Source: Phenylobacterium sp. RIFCSPHIGHO2_01_FULL_69_31 (GTDB lineage Bacteria > Pseudomonadota > Alphaproteobacteria > Caulobacterales > Caulobacteraceae). Taken from it: a stretch of 63,270 bases of DNA. The stretch lies in contig NZ_MHXN01000031.1 in the NCBI RefSeq assembly GCF_001824475.1, positions 1-63,270 on the forward strand. Direction: 5' to 3'. Shown piece by piece: positions 7,664-16,798 of the stretch. The notes under the pieces were generated by a model, which made no database searches, was not told the DNA's origin, and saw only the letters and a program-made list of their open reading frames with translations. Positions within the stretch are counted from its first letter, which is position 1; every line of letters starts with the position of its first letter. Made by a program: the position numbers and the translations under genes.

Positions 7664-9814
7664 ATGTCCTACCGAGTGTTGCTGGCGTGCGGCGTAGCGG
7701 CCGTCTCGATCGCTTCCGCCGCCAGCGCGGCCGAGGCGCCGGCGCAGGTGGACGAGGTGGTGGTGACGGGATCGCAGGTGGCGCTGCCCACGCCGTATGC
7801 CGGCGGCCAGGTGGCGCGCGGCGCCCGCGTCGGCCTGCTGGGCGCGCTGGAGGCCCTGGACACCCCCTATGCGGTGACGGCCTACACCCAGGAGCTTGTG
7901 CAGGCGCAGCAGGCCCGCAGCGTGGGCGACGTGCTGCAGAACGACCCGGCGGTGCGGGTCGCCAAGGGCTTCGGCAACTTCCAGGAGCTGTACGTGATCC
8001 GGGGCTTCCCGGTGTACTCGGACGACATGACCTACAACGGGGTCTACGGGATCCTGCCGCGCCAGTTCGTGGCGGCCGAGCTGCTGGAACGCGTCGAGGT
8101 CTTTCATGGGGCGAGCGCCTTCCTGAACGGCGCAGCGCCCGGCGGCAGCGGTGTGGGCGGCGCGTTCAACCTGGTCCCGAAGCGGGCCCCGGCCGAGCCG
8201 CTGACCCGCGTGACGGCGGGCGTGGAGACGGGCGGGCAGCTCTATGGCGCGGCGGACGTGGCGCGCCGGTTCGGCGCCGACCAGGCGTTCGGCGTGCGAG
8301 CTAACGTGGCCCGACGGGACGGCGAGGGCGCGATCGAGGATCAGGACCGGGAGCTGACGGTGCTGGCGCTGGGGCTGGACTACCGGGGTGAGCGGGCGCG
8401 CTTTGCGGCCGACGTCGGGTTCCAGGATCACCGCATCGAGGCGCCGCGTCCCAGTGTGACGCCGGCCGGCGCGGTCCCCGAGGCGCCCGACGCCTCGCGC
8501 AACTTCGCCCAGCCCTGGACCTATACCGACGAGCGGCAGCTGTTCGGGGTGGTGCGCGGCGAGTTCGACGTCTCGGACGCGGTCACCGCCTGGGCCGCGG
8601 TGGGCGGACGGCGGGGCAAGGAGCGGAACGTGCTGGCCAATCCGACGGCCCAGCCGAGCGGCGTGACCAGCGCCTACCGCTTCGACAACGCCCGCAAGGA
8701 CCGGATCCTGTCGGCGGACGCGGGCATCCGGGCCGAGGTGCAGACCGGCGCGGTGGGGCACCGCCTGGTGGCGTCGGCCTCGGCGGTGAAGCTGAAGTCG
8801 CTGAACGCCTACGCCTTCTCCAGCTTCGCCGGGTTCGCCGGCGACCTCTACGATCCCACCGCCGTGACGCCTCCGGCCGCGGACTTCTTCGTCGGCGGCG
8901 TGCTGTCGGACCCGAACGTGACCGAGCGGACCACCAACACCAGCTTCGCCGTGGCCGACATGATCTCGCTGCTGGACGACCGGCTGCTGGTGACTATTGG
9001 CGCCCGCTGGCAGGAGATCGAGACCAAGGCCTACGACTACAACAGCGGCGCGCGCACCTCGCGGTACAAGGCCGACGCCGTCACGCCGGCCCTGGCGGTG
9101 GTGTGGAAGGCCAATGAGAGCGTCTCGCTCTACGCCAACTATTCCGAGGCCCTGACGCCCGGCCAGATCGCGCCGGCGGTGAGCGGGGGCGTGCCGGTGA
9201 CCAACGCCGGGGAGGTGCTGTCGCCCTTCCGCGCCGAACAGGTGGAAGCGGGCGTGAAGGTGGACATGGGCCGCTTCGGCGGGACCCTGTCGGTGTTCTC
9301 CATCGACCTGCCCAGCGCCTTCGTCGAGAACGGGGTGTTCGGGAAGAACGGCGAGCAGCGCAACCGGGGGATCGAGCTCTCGGCCTTCGGTGAGCCGGTG
9401 GAGGGCTTCCGCGTGCTGGGCGGCGCCACGCTGCTGAACGCCGAACTGCGCCGCACCGCCGGGGGGCTGCTGGACGGCAAGGACGCCATCGGGGTTCCGG
9501 AATTCCAGGCGAACCTGAACCTGGAGTGGGACGTGCCCGCCGTATCCGGGCTGACTGTCGAAGGGCGGATCGTCCATACCGGCTCCCAGCCTGTGAACGC
9601 GGCGAACACCGTCTCGCTGGAGAGCTTCACGCGGCTGGATCTCGGGGCCCGATACACCTTCGAGGCGGCCGGCAAGGCCGTCACCCTGCGCGCCCGGGTG
9701 GAGAACCTGGCGGACAGCGACGACTGGGTGTCGGTGGGCGGCTTCCCGGGCGCCAACTACCTGGTGCTGGGCGCGCCGCGGACGGTGCTGGTCTCGGCGT
9801 CGGTGGACTTCTGA
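7664..9814 (+). CDS. TonB-dependent siderophore receptor
   Basis: This 716-aa outer-membrane receptor for a ferric siderophore has a signal peptide (about residues 1-22, ending in ASAA), a TonB-box-like VDEVVVTG, then a plug domain (DVLQNDPAVRVAKGF, YVIRGFPV, LERVEVFHGASAFLNG). The rest is a 22-strand beta-barrel ending in ASVDF with a terminal Phe. The plug matches the FhuA/FpvA-type siderophore subclass; the ligand is not predictable. It lies behind a Fur-like box and overlaps the PepSY gene by one base, so it heads an iron-uptake operon. Energy would come from TonB-ExbBD encoded elsewhere. Confidence 0.92.
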   Translation: MSYRVLLACGVAAVSIASAASAAEAPAQVDEVVVTGSQVALPTPYAGGQVARGARVGLLGALEALDTPYAVTAYTQELVQAQQARSVGDVLQNDPAVRVAKGFGNFQELYVIRGFPVYSDDMTYNGVYGILPRQFVAAELLERVEVFHGASAFLNGAAPGGSGVGGAFNLVPKRAPAEPLTRVTAGVETGGQLYGAADVARRFGADQAFGVRANVARRDGEGAIEDQDRELTVLALGLDYRGERARFAADVGFQDHRIEAPRPSVTPAGAVPEAPDASRNFAQPWTYTDERQLFGVVRGEFDVSDAVTAWAAVGGRRGKERNVLANPTAQPSGVTSAYRFDNARKDRILSADAGIRAEVQTGAVGHRLVASASAVKLKSLNAYAFSSFAGFAGDLYDPTAVTPPAADFFVGGVLSDPNVTERTTNTSFAVADMISLLDDRLLVTIGARWQEIETKAYDYNSGARTSRYKADAVTPALAVVWKANESVSLYANYSEALTPGQIAPAVSGGVPVTNAGEVLSPFRAEQVEAGVKVDMGRFGGTLSVFSIDLPSAFVENGVFGKNGEQRNRGIELSAFGEPVEGFRVLGGATLLNAELRRTAGGLLDGKDAIGVPEFQANLNLEWDVPAVSGLTVEGRIVHTGSQPVNAANTVSLESFTRLDLGARYTFEAAGKAVTLRARVENLADSDDWVSVGGFPGANYLVLGAPRTVLVSASVDF

Positions 9815-10965
9815 TGCTGTCGCCGAAGGCCGTGCGCGCCTGGTCGGCGGTCCACAAGTGGACCAGCCTGATCTGCACGGCCTTCCTCATGATGCTGTGC
9901 CTGACCGGCCTGCCGCTGATCTTCCACCACGAGATCGACGATGCGCTGGGCCACGACCGCTGGGCGCCGGCGAACCCGGGCGGGCCGCTCATGGACTACG
10001 ACGCGATCCTCGAGCTGGCGCTGAAGAACCGGCCGGGCGAGGTCCCGCTGTTCATGAGCTTCGACGAGGACCGGCCGGTGGTGAACGTCACCACGGGACC
10101 GACTCCGGACGCGCCGGGGCCGCAGATGCACTTCGCGTCCTACGACCGGACGAGCGGGGAGGTCGTGCCCCCGGTGGCGGACGGCGGGGTGATGGACTTC
10201 ATCCTCCAGCTCCACACCGACATGTTCCTGGGCCTGCCGGGGATGCTGTTCCTGGGCGCCATGGGCGTGCTGTTCGCCGCCTCGATCGTCTCCGGCGTGG
10301 TGGTCTATGCGCCGTTCATGCGCAAGCTGGACTTCGGGGTGGTCCGCACCGGCCGCTCGGCGCGGCTGAAGTGGCTGGACACCCATAACCTCATGGGCGT
10401 GGTGGCGGTGGCCTGGCTGCTGGTCGTGGGGCTGACGGGGGTGGTGAACACCCTCTCCACGCCCATCGTGGACCTGTGGAAGGCCGAGCAGCTCGAGGCC
10501 CTGGTGAAACCCTACGAGGGCCGGCCCCCGGTGGCGCGGCTGGCGTCGGTGCAGGCGGCGGTGGACAAGGCCCGGGCGGTGCTGCCGGGGATGGATCTGC
10601 AGTTCGTGGCCTTCCCCGGCGGCTCCTATTCCACCGAGCGGCACATGCTGGTGTTCTTCCACGGCGATACGCCGCTGACCGAGCACCTGATCACGCCGGC
10701 GCTGATCGACGCCGAGACCGGGGAACTGGTCGGCGTGCGGCCGATGCCCTGGTACGTGAAGGCGCTCGGCCTCTCGCAGCCGCTGCATTTCGGCGACTAC
10801 GGCGGCCTGCCGCTGAAGCTTTTGTGGGCGGCGCTGGACCTGGTGACGATCGTGGTGCTCGGCAGCGGGCTCTACCTGTGGCTGGCGCGCCGCCGCACGG
10901 CCGCCGCGCCGTTTGCGGATGCGATCGACCAGGAGCCCGCGGCCGCGCCGGCGCCGGCGGAGTAG
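9814..10965 (+). CDS. PepSY-associated transmembrane protein (putative siderophore-iron reductase)
   Basis: This 383-aa inner-membrane protein has a first helix after HKWTSL, a periplasmic PepSY-like region, helices near residues 145-165, 190-215 and 340-362, and His residues in the helices (HKW, HHEID, LHTD, DTHNLMG, QPLHFGD). These could ligate haem, as proposed for PepSY-TM proteins that reduce ferric siderophores. The start overlaps the receptor stop (TGATG), which indicates coupling. Its role in releasing iron from the imported complex is inferred from family and context. Confidence 0.85.
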   Translation: MLSPKAVRAWSAVHKWTSLICTAFLMMLCLTGLPLIFHHEIDDALGHDRWAPANPGGPLMDYDAILELALKNRPGEVPLFMSFDEDRPVVNVTTGPTPDAPGPQMHFASYDRTSGEVVPPVADGGVMDFILQLHTDMFLGLPGMLFLGAMGVLFAASIVSGVVVYAPFMRKLDFGVVRTGRSARLKWLDTHNLMGVVAVAWLLVVGLTGVVNTLSTPIVDLWKAEQLEALVKPYEGRPPVARLASVQAAVDKARAVLPGMDLQFVAFPGGSYSTERHMLVFFHGDTPLTEHLITPALIDAETGELVGVRPMPWYVKALGLSQPLHFGDYGGLPLKLLWAALDLVTIVVLGSGLYLWLARRRTAAAPFADAIDQEPAAAPAPAE

Positions 10966-10968
10966 GCC

Positions 10969-11145
10969 ATGAAGCGACCGCAGGGCCTTGCCCGCGTCTT
11001 CGCCGCACCGAGCGCGATAGCGGCCCTCAGCCTCTTCGGCCTGGTCGCCGCCCTGATCGGCGACGGCCCCTGGGACGCCGCCGGCTGGCTCGGCCTCACC
11101 GCGCCGCTGGCGGCGCTGGCCTGGGCGATCAGGCACCGGGGGTAG
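10969..11145 (+). CDS. Small membrane protein of the iron cassette (58 aa)
   Basis: Starting 3 bases after the PepSY gene stops, this frame encodes a basic N-terminus (MKRPQGLARV) and two hydrophobic segments (IAALSLFGLVAALIGDGPW and LGLTAPLAALAWAI), ending in RHRG. The tight spacing indicates the same operon. From memory, short two-helix proteins of this kind often follow PepSY membrane genes, which would suggest an accessory subunit. I cannot assign a function. Confidence 0.65.
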   Translation: MKRPQGLARVFAAPSAIAALSLFGLVAALIGDGPWDAAGWLGLTAPLAALAWAIRHRG

Positions 11146-11252
11146 GGGGGCCCGCGGTCTGCGCTCATCAGTTCTGCCCGATGTCGGCTTTCGAGCGGCT
11201 CGTTCGTCGTTCCGGGGGATCGGATGCGATCCGGGGAGAAAGGACGAGAGCC

Positions 11253-11753
11253 ATGGGCGAAAGCGGTCAACCTAACCGGGAGACGAACCTCACCACGGTG
11301 GCGCGGAAATCCGATCGCGAGCTGGTGGTCACCCGCACCTTCGACAGCCCCGTCTCGTCGGTGTTCGACGCCTGGACACGGCCGGAACTGTTCCGGCTGT
11401 GGTGGGCGCCGAAGTCCATGGGCGCTGCGCTCAGCGGCTGCGAGATCGACGCCCGCACCGGCGGCGGTTACCGGATCACGTTTGGCGACGGAGACGATTC
11501 CGCGACATTCTTCGGCACGTATCTGGAGGTGACGCCGCCCGCGCGCCTGGTCTGGACGAACGAAGAGAGCGAGGATGCGCCGGTCACAACCGTCACCTTC
11601 GAAGCGGCGGGCGAGCAGACGTTGCTGGTGCTGAGCGAGCTCTATCCCTCGGCCGAGCCTGTGGCCGACGCCGTGGCGGGGATGCAGGCCATGTCCGCCG
11701 AGCAATTCGCCCAGCTGGACGAGCTTCTCGCGGCGGGCCGCCCACCGGCTTAA
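11253..11753 (+). CDS. SRPBCC / AHSA1-like START-fold protein
   Basis: This 166-aa member of the Activator-of-Hsp90-ATPase C-terminal-domain-like (AHSA1) family is recognised by VTRTFDSPVSSVFDAWT, LFRLWWAPK and GGGYRITFGDGD, then FGTYLEVTPPARLVWT. The fold has a hydrophobic cavity for small lipophilic ligands. Family members often sit beside ArsR-type repressors, but none is present here. The start at 11253 follows AAAGGA. It converges with the acidic protein on the opposite strand (18-base gap). The ligand is unknown. Confidence 0.85.
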   Translation: MGESGQPNRETNLTTVARKSDRELVVTRTFDSPVSSVFDAWTRPELFRLWWAPKSMGAALSGCEIDARTGGGYRITFGDGDDSATFFGTYLEVTPPARLVWTNEESEDAPVTTVTFEAAGEQTLLVLSELYPSAEPVADAVAGMQAMSAEQFAQLDELLAAGRPPA

Positions 11754-11771
11754 GGGGCGGCGTTCGCGGCC

Positions 11772-12167
11772 TCAGTCCTCGTCGCCCGTTTCGTCGCCGA
11801 TGGCGGCTTCGACGAGGCGGCGCCAGGTGGGGTCGGTGTCGTCGACGAGGTCGACGTCTTCCAGGAGGGCCACGGCGCCTTCGCCGTCGGGGAGTATGAG
11901 GCCCAGGACCTCCATGGTCTCGCCGTCGTCGCTGTCGTGGGCCTCGGCCTGGACGGCCACGGCGGCCTGTTCGCCGTCGTCCGCCCACCAGATCACCGGC
12001 TGGGGCAGGTCCATGTCGATGAGGCGGCCGTTGTGGGTGTCGCTGAGGGCGAAGATGGCCTTGCGGGCCTGGACGTCGTCGAGGTCGGCGATGCGGCCCG
12101 CGAAGGGGACCAGGCGCTGCCAGTCGTCGACGTCGAAGCCGGCGTCTTCGTCGGGGGGCTGGCTCAT
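11772..12167 (-). CDS. Small acidic protein coupled to the amidohydrolase
   Basis: This 131-aa, very acidic cytosolic-looking protein has many Asp/Glu, including an acidic tail ending in GDED. A recognisable string is RLVPFAGRIADLDDVQARKA. Its ATG overlaps the stop of the upstream amidohydrolase gene (ATGA, 12164-12167), so it is probably translated by coupling. It has no signal peptide, although the partner enzyme is exported. I do not recognise a family. Confidence 0.65.
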   Translation of the reverse strand: MSQPPDEDAGFDVDDWQRLVPFAGRIADLDDVQARKAIFALSDTHNGRLIDMDLPQPVIWWADDGEQAAVAVQAEAHDSDDGETMEVLGLILPDGEGAVALLEDVDLVDDTDPTWRRLVEAAIGDETGDED

Positions 12168-15100
12168 GGCTTCTCCCACCACCAGGGGGCGCGCTTGCGA
12201 TCGCCCGTGACGACCTCGTTCAGGGTCATGGGATCGTGCATGCGGCCGCCCACCATGACGCGGTGGACCTTCTCGGAGTTGCGGATGTCGGCGGTGGGGT
12301 CGGCGTCGAGGACCACGAGGTCGGCCAGCTTGCCCGGCTCGAGGCTGCCGATGTCGGCCTCCATGCCCAGGGACCGGGCGGGGACGATGGTGCCGGCCTG
12401 CAGCGCCTCCATCGGGCTCATGCCGCCGCGGACGAAGGACCACAGCTCCCAGTGGGGCCCGATGCCGGCCTGCTGGCCGTGGGCGCCGATGGAGACCAGG
12501 ACCCCGCGCCTGGCCAGCTTGTGCGCCTCGCGGGCGTTGTCGTCGTCCGCGTACTGGTCCTCGGGGGCGATGGCGCGGCGGGCGTTGTCGGCGAGGAGCT
12601 GGGTGGGCGGGATGTGGGCCCTCAGCACCGGCTGGGCGAAGACGTCGGTGTGGCTGCGCCAGTAGTTGTCGCCGGTGAGGCCGCCGAAGGTGACCACGAG
12701 GGTGGGGGTGTAGTTCGTCTTCGACTGGCCGAAGTAGCTCAGCACGTCCTCGTAGAGGGCGAGCTGGGGGATGTTGTGCTCCAGGGTCGAGTTGCCGTCG
12801 GCGACGATGTTCATGTCCTGGCCGAACAGCGCGCCGCCCTCGGCCACCACCTGCATGTTCTCGGCGCGGGCGGCCTGGATGAGCTGCTGGCGCTGGTCCC
12901 GGCGGGGCTGGTTGTAGTTCTTGATGCTGTGGGCGCCCTGGGCCTTGAGGCGGCGGACGTGGGCGAGGGCGTCCTCGTAGCTGTCGATCTGGGCGTAGTT
13001 CCGGGCGGCCTTGGCGCCGTAGACCACCTCGCCGGTGGAGAAGATGTGCGGGCCGACGATCTTGCCGGCGCGCTGCAGCTCGGCGGCGGCGTAGACCTCG
13101 GCGGCGCGGCTGGAGGGATCGTGCACGGTGGTGACGCCCAGGGCCATGTTGACCATCAGCGACCAGTTCTGCTGCGGCACCAGCTCGTCCACGCCGTAGG
13201 GGCCGTGGGCGTGGGCGTCCACCAGGCCGGGGATGATCGTCTTGCCCTTGAGGTCGACGGTCGTGGCGCTAGCGGGGACCTGGACCTCGCCGGCCTTGCC
13301 CACGGCGGCGATGCGGCCGTTCGTGATCACGACGACGCCGTCGTCGATCACGCCGCCGTCGGGCTGAGCCATGGTGACGAGCCGCGCGCCGGTGAGGACG
13401 ACCGTTCCGGCCGGGCGGTCGGCGGCCACCTCGCGGGCGAGGGAGACGCCCGTCTTCGGCGGCTCGAACTTCGGCGCACCCTCGGCCGGCGGGGCGGCGG
13501 GGAAGACCGCGTCGGCGCGGGCCGTGTAGACGGTGGGGCCCATGGACCAGTGGAGCTGGGCGCCGCCGCCGGACCAGTGGATCCACTCGGCGCCGCCGGA
13601 GGAGACGCGGGTGACCGGCATCGGGCCGCCCTTCAGGTCCACCGGCACGTCCTGGCCGCCGGGCATGAGGGGCATCACCAGGGCCTCGTAGTTCTGGCGG
13701 AAGGCGAAGGCGCGGCCGTCGGGCGCCACGGCGAAGTCGGTCACCAGCTCGCCCTGGGCGTGGACCCGCCGGGCCTCGCCATTGAGGTCGGTGGAGACGA
13801 GCTGCTGCTTGCCGCCTTCCGAGGCGGTCATGAAGACGCGGTCGTTGGCGGCGCCGAACTGGGGCGCGGCCACGTCGCGGGCGATGCGGACAGGAACGCC
13901 GCCCGCAGCCGGGATGCGGTAGACGCCGGGGTTCTCGGACCAGGCGCCCGAGGTGAGGACGCCGCCGCGGCCCTTCTCGAAGACCAGGGTGCGGCCGTCG
14001 GGCGAGAAGGCGGGGCGGGCGTAGTGGCCGGGCTCGCGGGTGACGTCGCGCGGCGTGCCGCCGGCGGCGGCGACCGTGCGGATGCGCCCCAGGCCGGCGT
14101 CGGTCCAGGCCACGAAGGCGATCGTGCGCCCGTCGCGCGACCAGGTGGGGAACAGCTCGAAGGACGCCTCGTCGCCCTTGGTAAGGCGGCGGGGCTCGCC
14201 GCCGGCCATGGGCTTCACATAGAGCTTGCCCAGGCTCTCGAAGACCACCTGGCGGCCGTCCGGCGAGACGGCGGCGAAACGGGTCATCTTCGTGGTGAAG
14301 CGGTCGGGGGAGACCTGGACCTTGGGGTGCGGCGGGTCGATCAGGCCGCGGCTGTCGTCGACACGGAAGGGAATGACCGCGGCGTTCGACCCGTCGAAGT
14401 CGACCCGGCGCAGCTTGCCGCCGGCCCAGAAGACCACGGTGCGCGAGTCCGGCGTCCAGTCCATGTTGGGATAGAGGCCGTGGACGGCCCAGGTCTCCTG
14501 CACGTCCTGGTCGAGGGCGTCGTAGACCTTGGCCTCGGCGCCGGAGACGAGGTCCTTCACATAGAGCTTGGAGCGGGCGTTCTCGCGGCGGACGAAGGCG
14601 ATCTTCTTGCCGTCGGGCGAGGGCGTGGGACGCACCGAGCCGCCGGGGCCGGACGCGATGGTGGTCACCTCGCCGGTCTCGATGTCGTAGCGCTCGATGT
14701 TGAAGAGGTCGGTGTTGGAGTCCTGGGCGTATTCGAAGATCGGCCCGGGGGTGATGTTGCGCGTGTAGAGCACGCCCTTGCCGTCGGGGGCCCAGGTGGG
14801 CTCGCCCAGTTCCTTCTGGTGGCGCTCGTTGGGCTTCTTGACCAGGGGCACGCCGGCCCCGCCGGAGACGTGGTAGAGCCAGACCTCGCCCGTGCCGAGC
14901 GAGCGGCCGGGGGTGAAGTGCTTCTTGGCAGCGATGAAGCGGCCGTCGGGGCTCCAGGTGGGCTGGTTGAGGAGGCGGAAGTCCTCCTTGGTCACCTGGC
15001 GCTTGTCCGAGCCGTCGAGGTTCATGACCCAGATGTTGTCGCCGCCGCCCCGGTCGGAGGTGAAGGCGATGCGCCGGCCGTCGGGGGAGAACCGCGGCTG

Positions 15101-15493
15101 GACCTCCCAGGCCAGGCCCTCGGCGATGCGGGTGGGCGTCCCGCCCGCGATGGTCAGGAGATAGATGTCGCCCAAGAGGTCGAAGGCGATCGTCTTGCCG
15201 TCGGGGCTGACGTCCACGTTCATCCAGGTGCCTTCGTCGACCTTGATCGGGACCTGGCGAATGACGGCGCCCGGCGGGTTGCTCACGTCCCACTTGGCGG
15301 GCTTGGCCGGCGCCGCAGACGGGGCAGGGCCGGTGGTAGGCGCCGGGGCCGGGGGCGTCGATTCGGGCTTCACGGCCTGGTTCTCGGGCGCCTGGGTCTT
15401 GGCCACCGGCGGCTGCGGCGAAGGGGGCGCCTGGGCGAGGGCCGGGGTGATGGCGGCGGAGGCGAGGAGAACGGCGGCGAGCTTCAGGTTCAT
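12164..15493 (-). CDS. Exported TolB-type beta-propeller / amidohydrolase fusion
   Basis: This 1,109-aa protein has a signal peptide (MNLKLAAVLLASAAITPALA) and a Pro/Ala-rich linker (residues 20-60). A long run of PD40/TolB-like propeller repeats follows (SPDGKTIAF, SPDGRRIAFTSD, SPDGKKIAF, SPDGRQVVFES, SPDGRTLVFEKG). The C-terminal metal-dependent amidohydrolase begins near GTVVLTGARLVTM; IIPGLVDAHAHGPYG supplies the HxH metal ligands and the end has the typical GSLEPGKLADLVVLDADP. The family acts on amide or ester substrates in the periplasm; the propeller may bind peptide. ATG 15493 is preferred over upstream starts because it begins the leader. The substrate is unknown. Confidence 0.9.
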   Translation of the reverse strand: MNLKLAAVLLASAAITPALAQAPPSPQPPVAKTQAPENQAVKPESTPPAPAPTTGPAPSAAPAKPAKWDVSNPPGAVIRQVPIKVDEGTWMNVDVSPDGKTIAFDLLGDIYLLTIAGGTPTRIAEGLAWEVQPRFSPDGRRIAFTSDRGGGDNIWVMNLDGSDKRQVTKEDFRLLNQPTWSPDGRFIAAKKHFTPGRSLGTGEVWLYHVSGGAGVPLVKKPNERHQKELGEPTWAPDGKGVLYTRNITPGPIFEYAQDSNTDLFNIERYDIETGEVTTIASGPGGSVRPTPSPDGKKIAFVRRENARSKLYVKDLVSGAEAKVYDALDQDVQETWAVHGLYPNMDWTPDSRTVVFWAGGKLRRVDFDGSNAAVIPFRVDDSRGLIDPPHPKVQVSPDRFTTKMTRFAAVSPDGRQVVFESLGKLYVKPMAGGEPRRLTKGDEASFELFPTWSRDGRTIAFVAWTDAGLGRIRTVAAAGGTPRDVTREPGHYARPAFSPDGRTLVFEKGRGGVLTSGAWSENPGVYRIPAAGGVPVRIARDVAAPQFGAANDRVFMTASEGGKQQLVSTDLNGEARRVHAQGELVTDFAVAPDGRAFAFRQNYEALVMPLMPGGQDVPVDLKGGPMPVTRVSSGGAEWIHWSGGGAQLHWSMGPTVYTARADAVFPAAPPAEGAPKFEPPKTGVSLAREVAADRPAGTVVLTGARLVTMAQPDGGVIDDGVVVITNGRIAAVGKAGEVQVPASATTVDLKGKTIIPGLVDAHAHGPYGVDELVPQQNWSLMVNMALGVTTVHDPSSRAAEVYAAAELQRAGKIVGPHIFSTGEVVYGAKAARNYAQIDSYEDALAHVRRLKAQGAHSIKNYNQPRRDQRQQLIQAARAENMQVVAEGGALFGQDMNIVADGNSTLEHNIPQLALYEDVLSYFGQSKTNYTPTLVVTFGGLTGDNYWRSHTDVFAQPVLRAHIPPTQLLADNARRAIAPEDQYADDDNAREAHKLARRGVLVSIGAHGQQAGIGPHWELWSFVRGGMSPMEALQAGTIVPARSLGMEADIGSLEPGKLADLVVLDADPTADIRNSEKVHRVMVGGRMHDPMTLNEVVTGDRKRAPWWWEKP

Positions 15494-15624
15494 GGAGACC
15501 CCTTGGTTGCGGCCATGACTAGCAAGCCGGCCGCCGCGCGCAAACGCCGTGCGACGGAACGCGTTTGGGCGCGACAGGCGCGATGGAGGCGTTAGGTTCG
15601 GCGAAAGCTTCAAGGATTCCGACG

Positions 15625-15795
15625 ATGCCCAGCCCCGACGACGACGCGCCGCCCGACGAGACCCCGATGCAGAAGGCGCTGCGCCTGAAGAAGGCCGCGC
15701 AAGGCCGCGGCGGCCCGCCCGGCGGCAAGCTGGAGAACGAACGCGTGGCCGCGGCGCGGTCGCAGTCGAAGTCCAAGCCCTGGATGAAGCGCTAA
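15625..15795 (+). CDS. Small conserved basic protein (56 aa)
   Basis: This short protein opens with an acidic stretch (PSPDDDAPPDETP), then the strongly patterned MQKALRLKKAAQGRGGPPGG and a basic end SQSKSKPWMKR. From memory, the MQKALxLKKAA ... KPWMKR pattern is shared by many short alphaproteobacterial proteins. The protein is disordered-looking, positively charged and cytosolic. The ATG at 15625 follows AAGGA. It is divergent from the amidohydrolase gene. The function is unknown; the positive C-terminus could contact nucleic acid. Confidence 0.7.
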   Translation: MPSPDDDAPPDETPMQKALRLKKAAQGRGGPPGGKLENERVAAARSQSKSKPWMKR

Positions 15796-15837
15796 GTCGC
15801 AGCGACGGACGGCGGCTTCATGCGTTACGAGGGCGTG

Positions 15838-16623
15838 ATGAAGCTTCGCCTTGCCGTCCTGTCCCTCCCGATCCTCGCCCTGGCCGCCTGTTCCGAGGCG
15901 CTGGCGCCCGCCGCGCCGAAGACCGAACCCAAGACCGTGGCGATGACCTGGGTGCACTACGTCTGTGCCGACGGGCGGGCGGTGAGCGCCCTCTATCCCG
16001 ACGGCGAGACGGCGCAACTCAAGCTGGGCGAGGCCACGCACCTCCTGCGGATCGCCCGCTCGGCCAGCGGCGCGCGCTATACGGGCGATGCGCTGCAGTG
16101 GTGGACCAAGGGCGACGAGGCGAGCCTGGCCCCGCTGGCGCCGGGCGAGGACATCGCCAGCGCGTCTGGCGTGGCCTGCGGGCCGGCGTCGAGGGCGCCG
16201 GTCAGCCCGCCGGCCCCGGGAACCCCGGGCGGCCTGCCCGACGACCGCACGCCCCTGGCGGAGGGCCCGGCCGAACCGGGCGGCGCCCAGGCGGCGGCGA
16301 GCGTGGTGGAGACCTATTACGCCCTGGTGGAAAGCGGCCGCACCGCCGAGGCCGCGAAGCTGCGGCGGGACGGGCGCGAGGAGGACCTGAAGCCGTTCGC
16401 GAGGCTGCACGCCCAGGTCGGCGCGCCGGGCCGGGTGGAAGGCGCGGCGGGCTCGCTGTTCGTGGAGGTTCCGGTGGTGCTGTACGGCCGCTACGCCACG
16501 GGCGGCGAATACCACGCCGCCGGCAAGGCCACCCTGCGCCGCGCCAACGACGTGCCCGGCGCGACAGAGGCCCAGCGCGCCTGGCGGATCGAGACGATCG
16601 AGGTGGCGACGGCGGGCGCGTAG
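15838..16623 (+). CDS. Lipoprotein with MliC-like lysozyme-inhibitor domain
   Basis: This 261-aa lipoprotein has signal sequence MKLRLAVLSLPILALAAC with lipobox LAAC. Residues about 35-95 fit the MliC/PliC pattern: YVCADGR, SALYPDGETAQL, ASGARYTGDALQWWTKGDEASL. Members inhibit C-type lysozyme at the outer membrane. After a Pro-rich linker, a second domain (about residues 145-260) resembles a conserved periplasmic alpha/beta fold I cannot name (VETYYALVESGRTAEAAKL onward). An ATG at 15820 is the alternative start, but the lipoprotein leader favours 15838. Confidence 0.7.
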   Translation: MKLRLAVLSLPILALAACSEALAPAAPKTEPKTVAMTWVHYVCADGRAVSALYPDGETAQLKLGEATHLLRIARSASGARYTGDALQWWTKGDEASLAPLAPGEDIASASGVACGPASRAPVSPPAPGTPGGLPDDRTPLAEGPAEPGGAQAAASVVETYYALVESGRTAEAAKLRRDGREEDLKPFARLHAQVGAPGRVEGAAGSLFVEVPVVLYGRYATGGEYHAAGKATLRRANDVPGATEAQRAWRIETIEVATAGA

Positions 16624-16798
16624 CGTCCTGGGGCGGACTGTCCACAAATGCACCCTGAGGCGCTGAGCGTGCGGCGCCCGATCGTGTGAAACGGATCGGG
16701 ACAAGGACGTGCTGCGGATTCCGCGGGGACACACCTGCGATTGTCCGAGACAGACCTCTATGTCACAGCATGTGATGGGCGTGCATCGGGGGCGGCGG

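Noticed and set aside
12236..15595. A very long open frame on the forward strand opposite the amidohydrolase gene
   Set aside because: Its composition (Val/Gly/His/Ala-rich, no domains) is what a GC-rich gene gives in its antisense frame. The opposite strand has a signal peptide, propeller repeats and an HxH motif.
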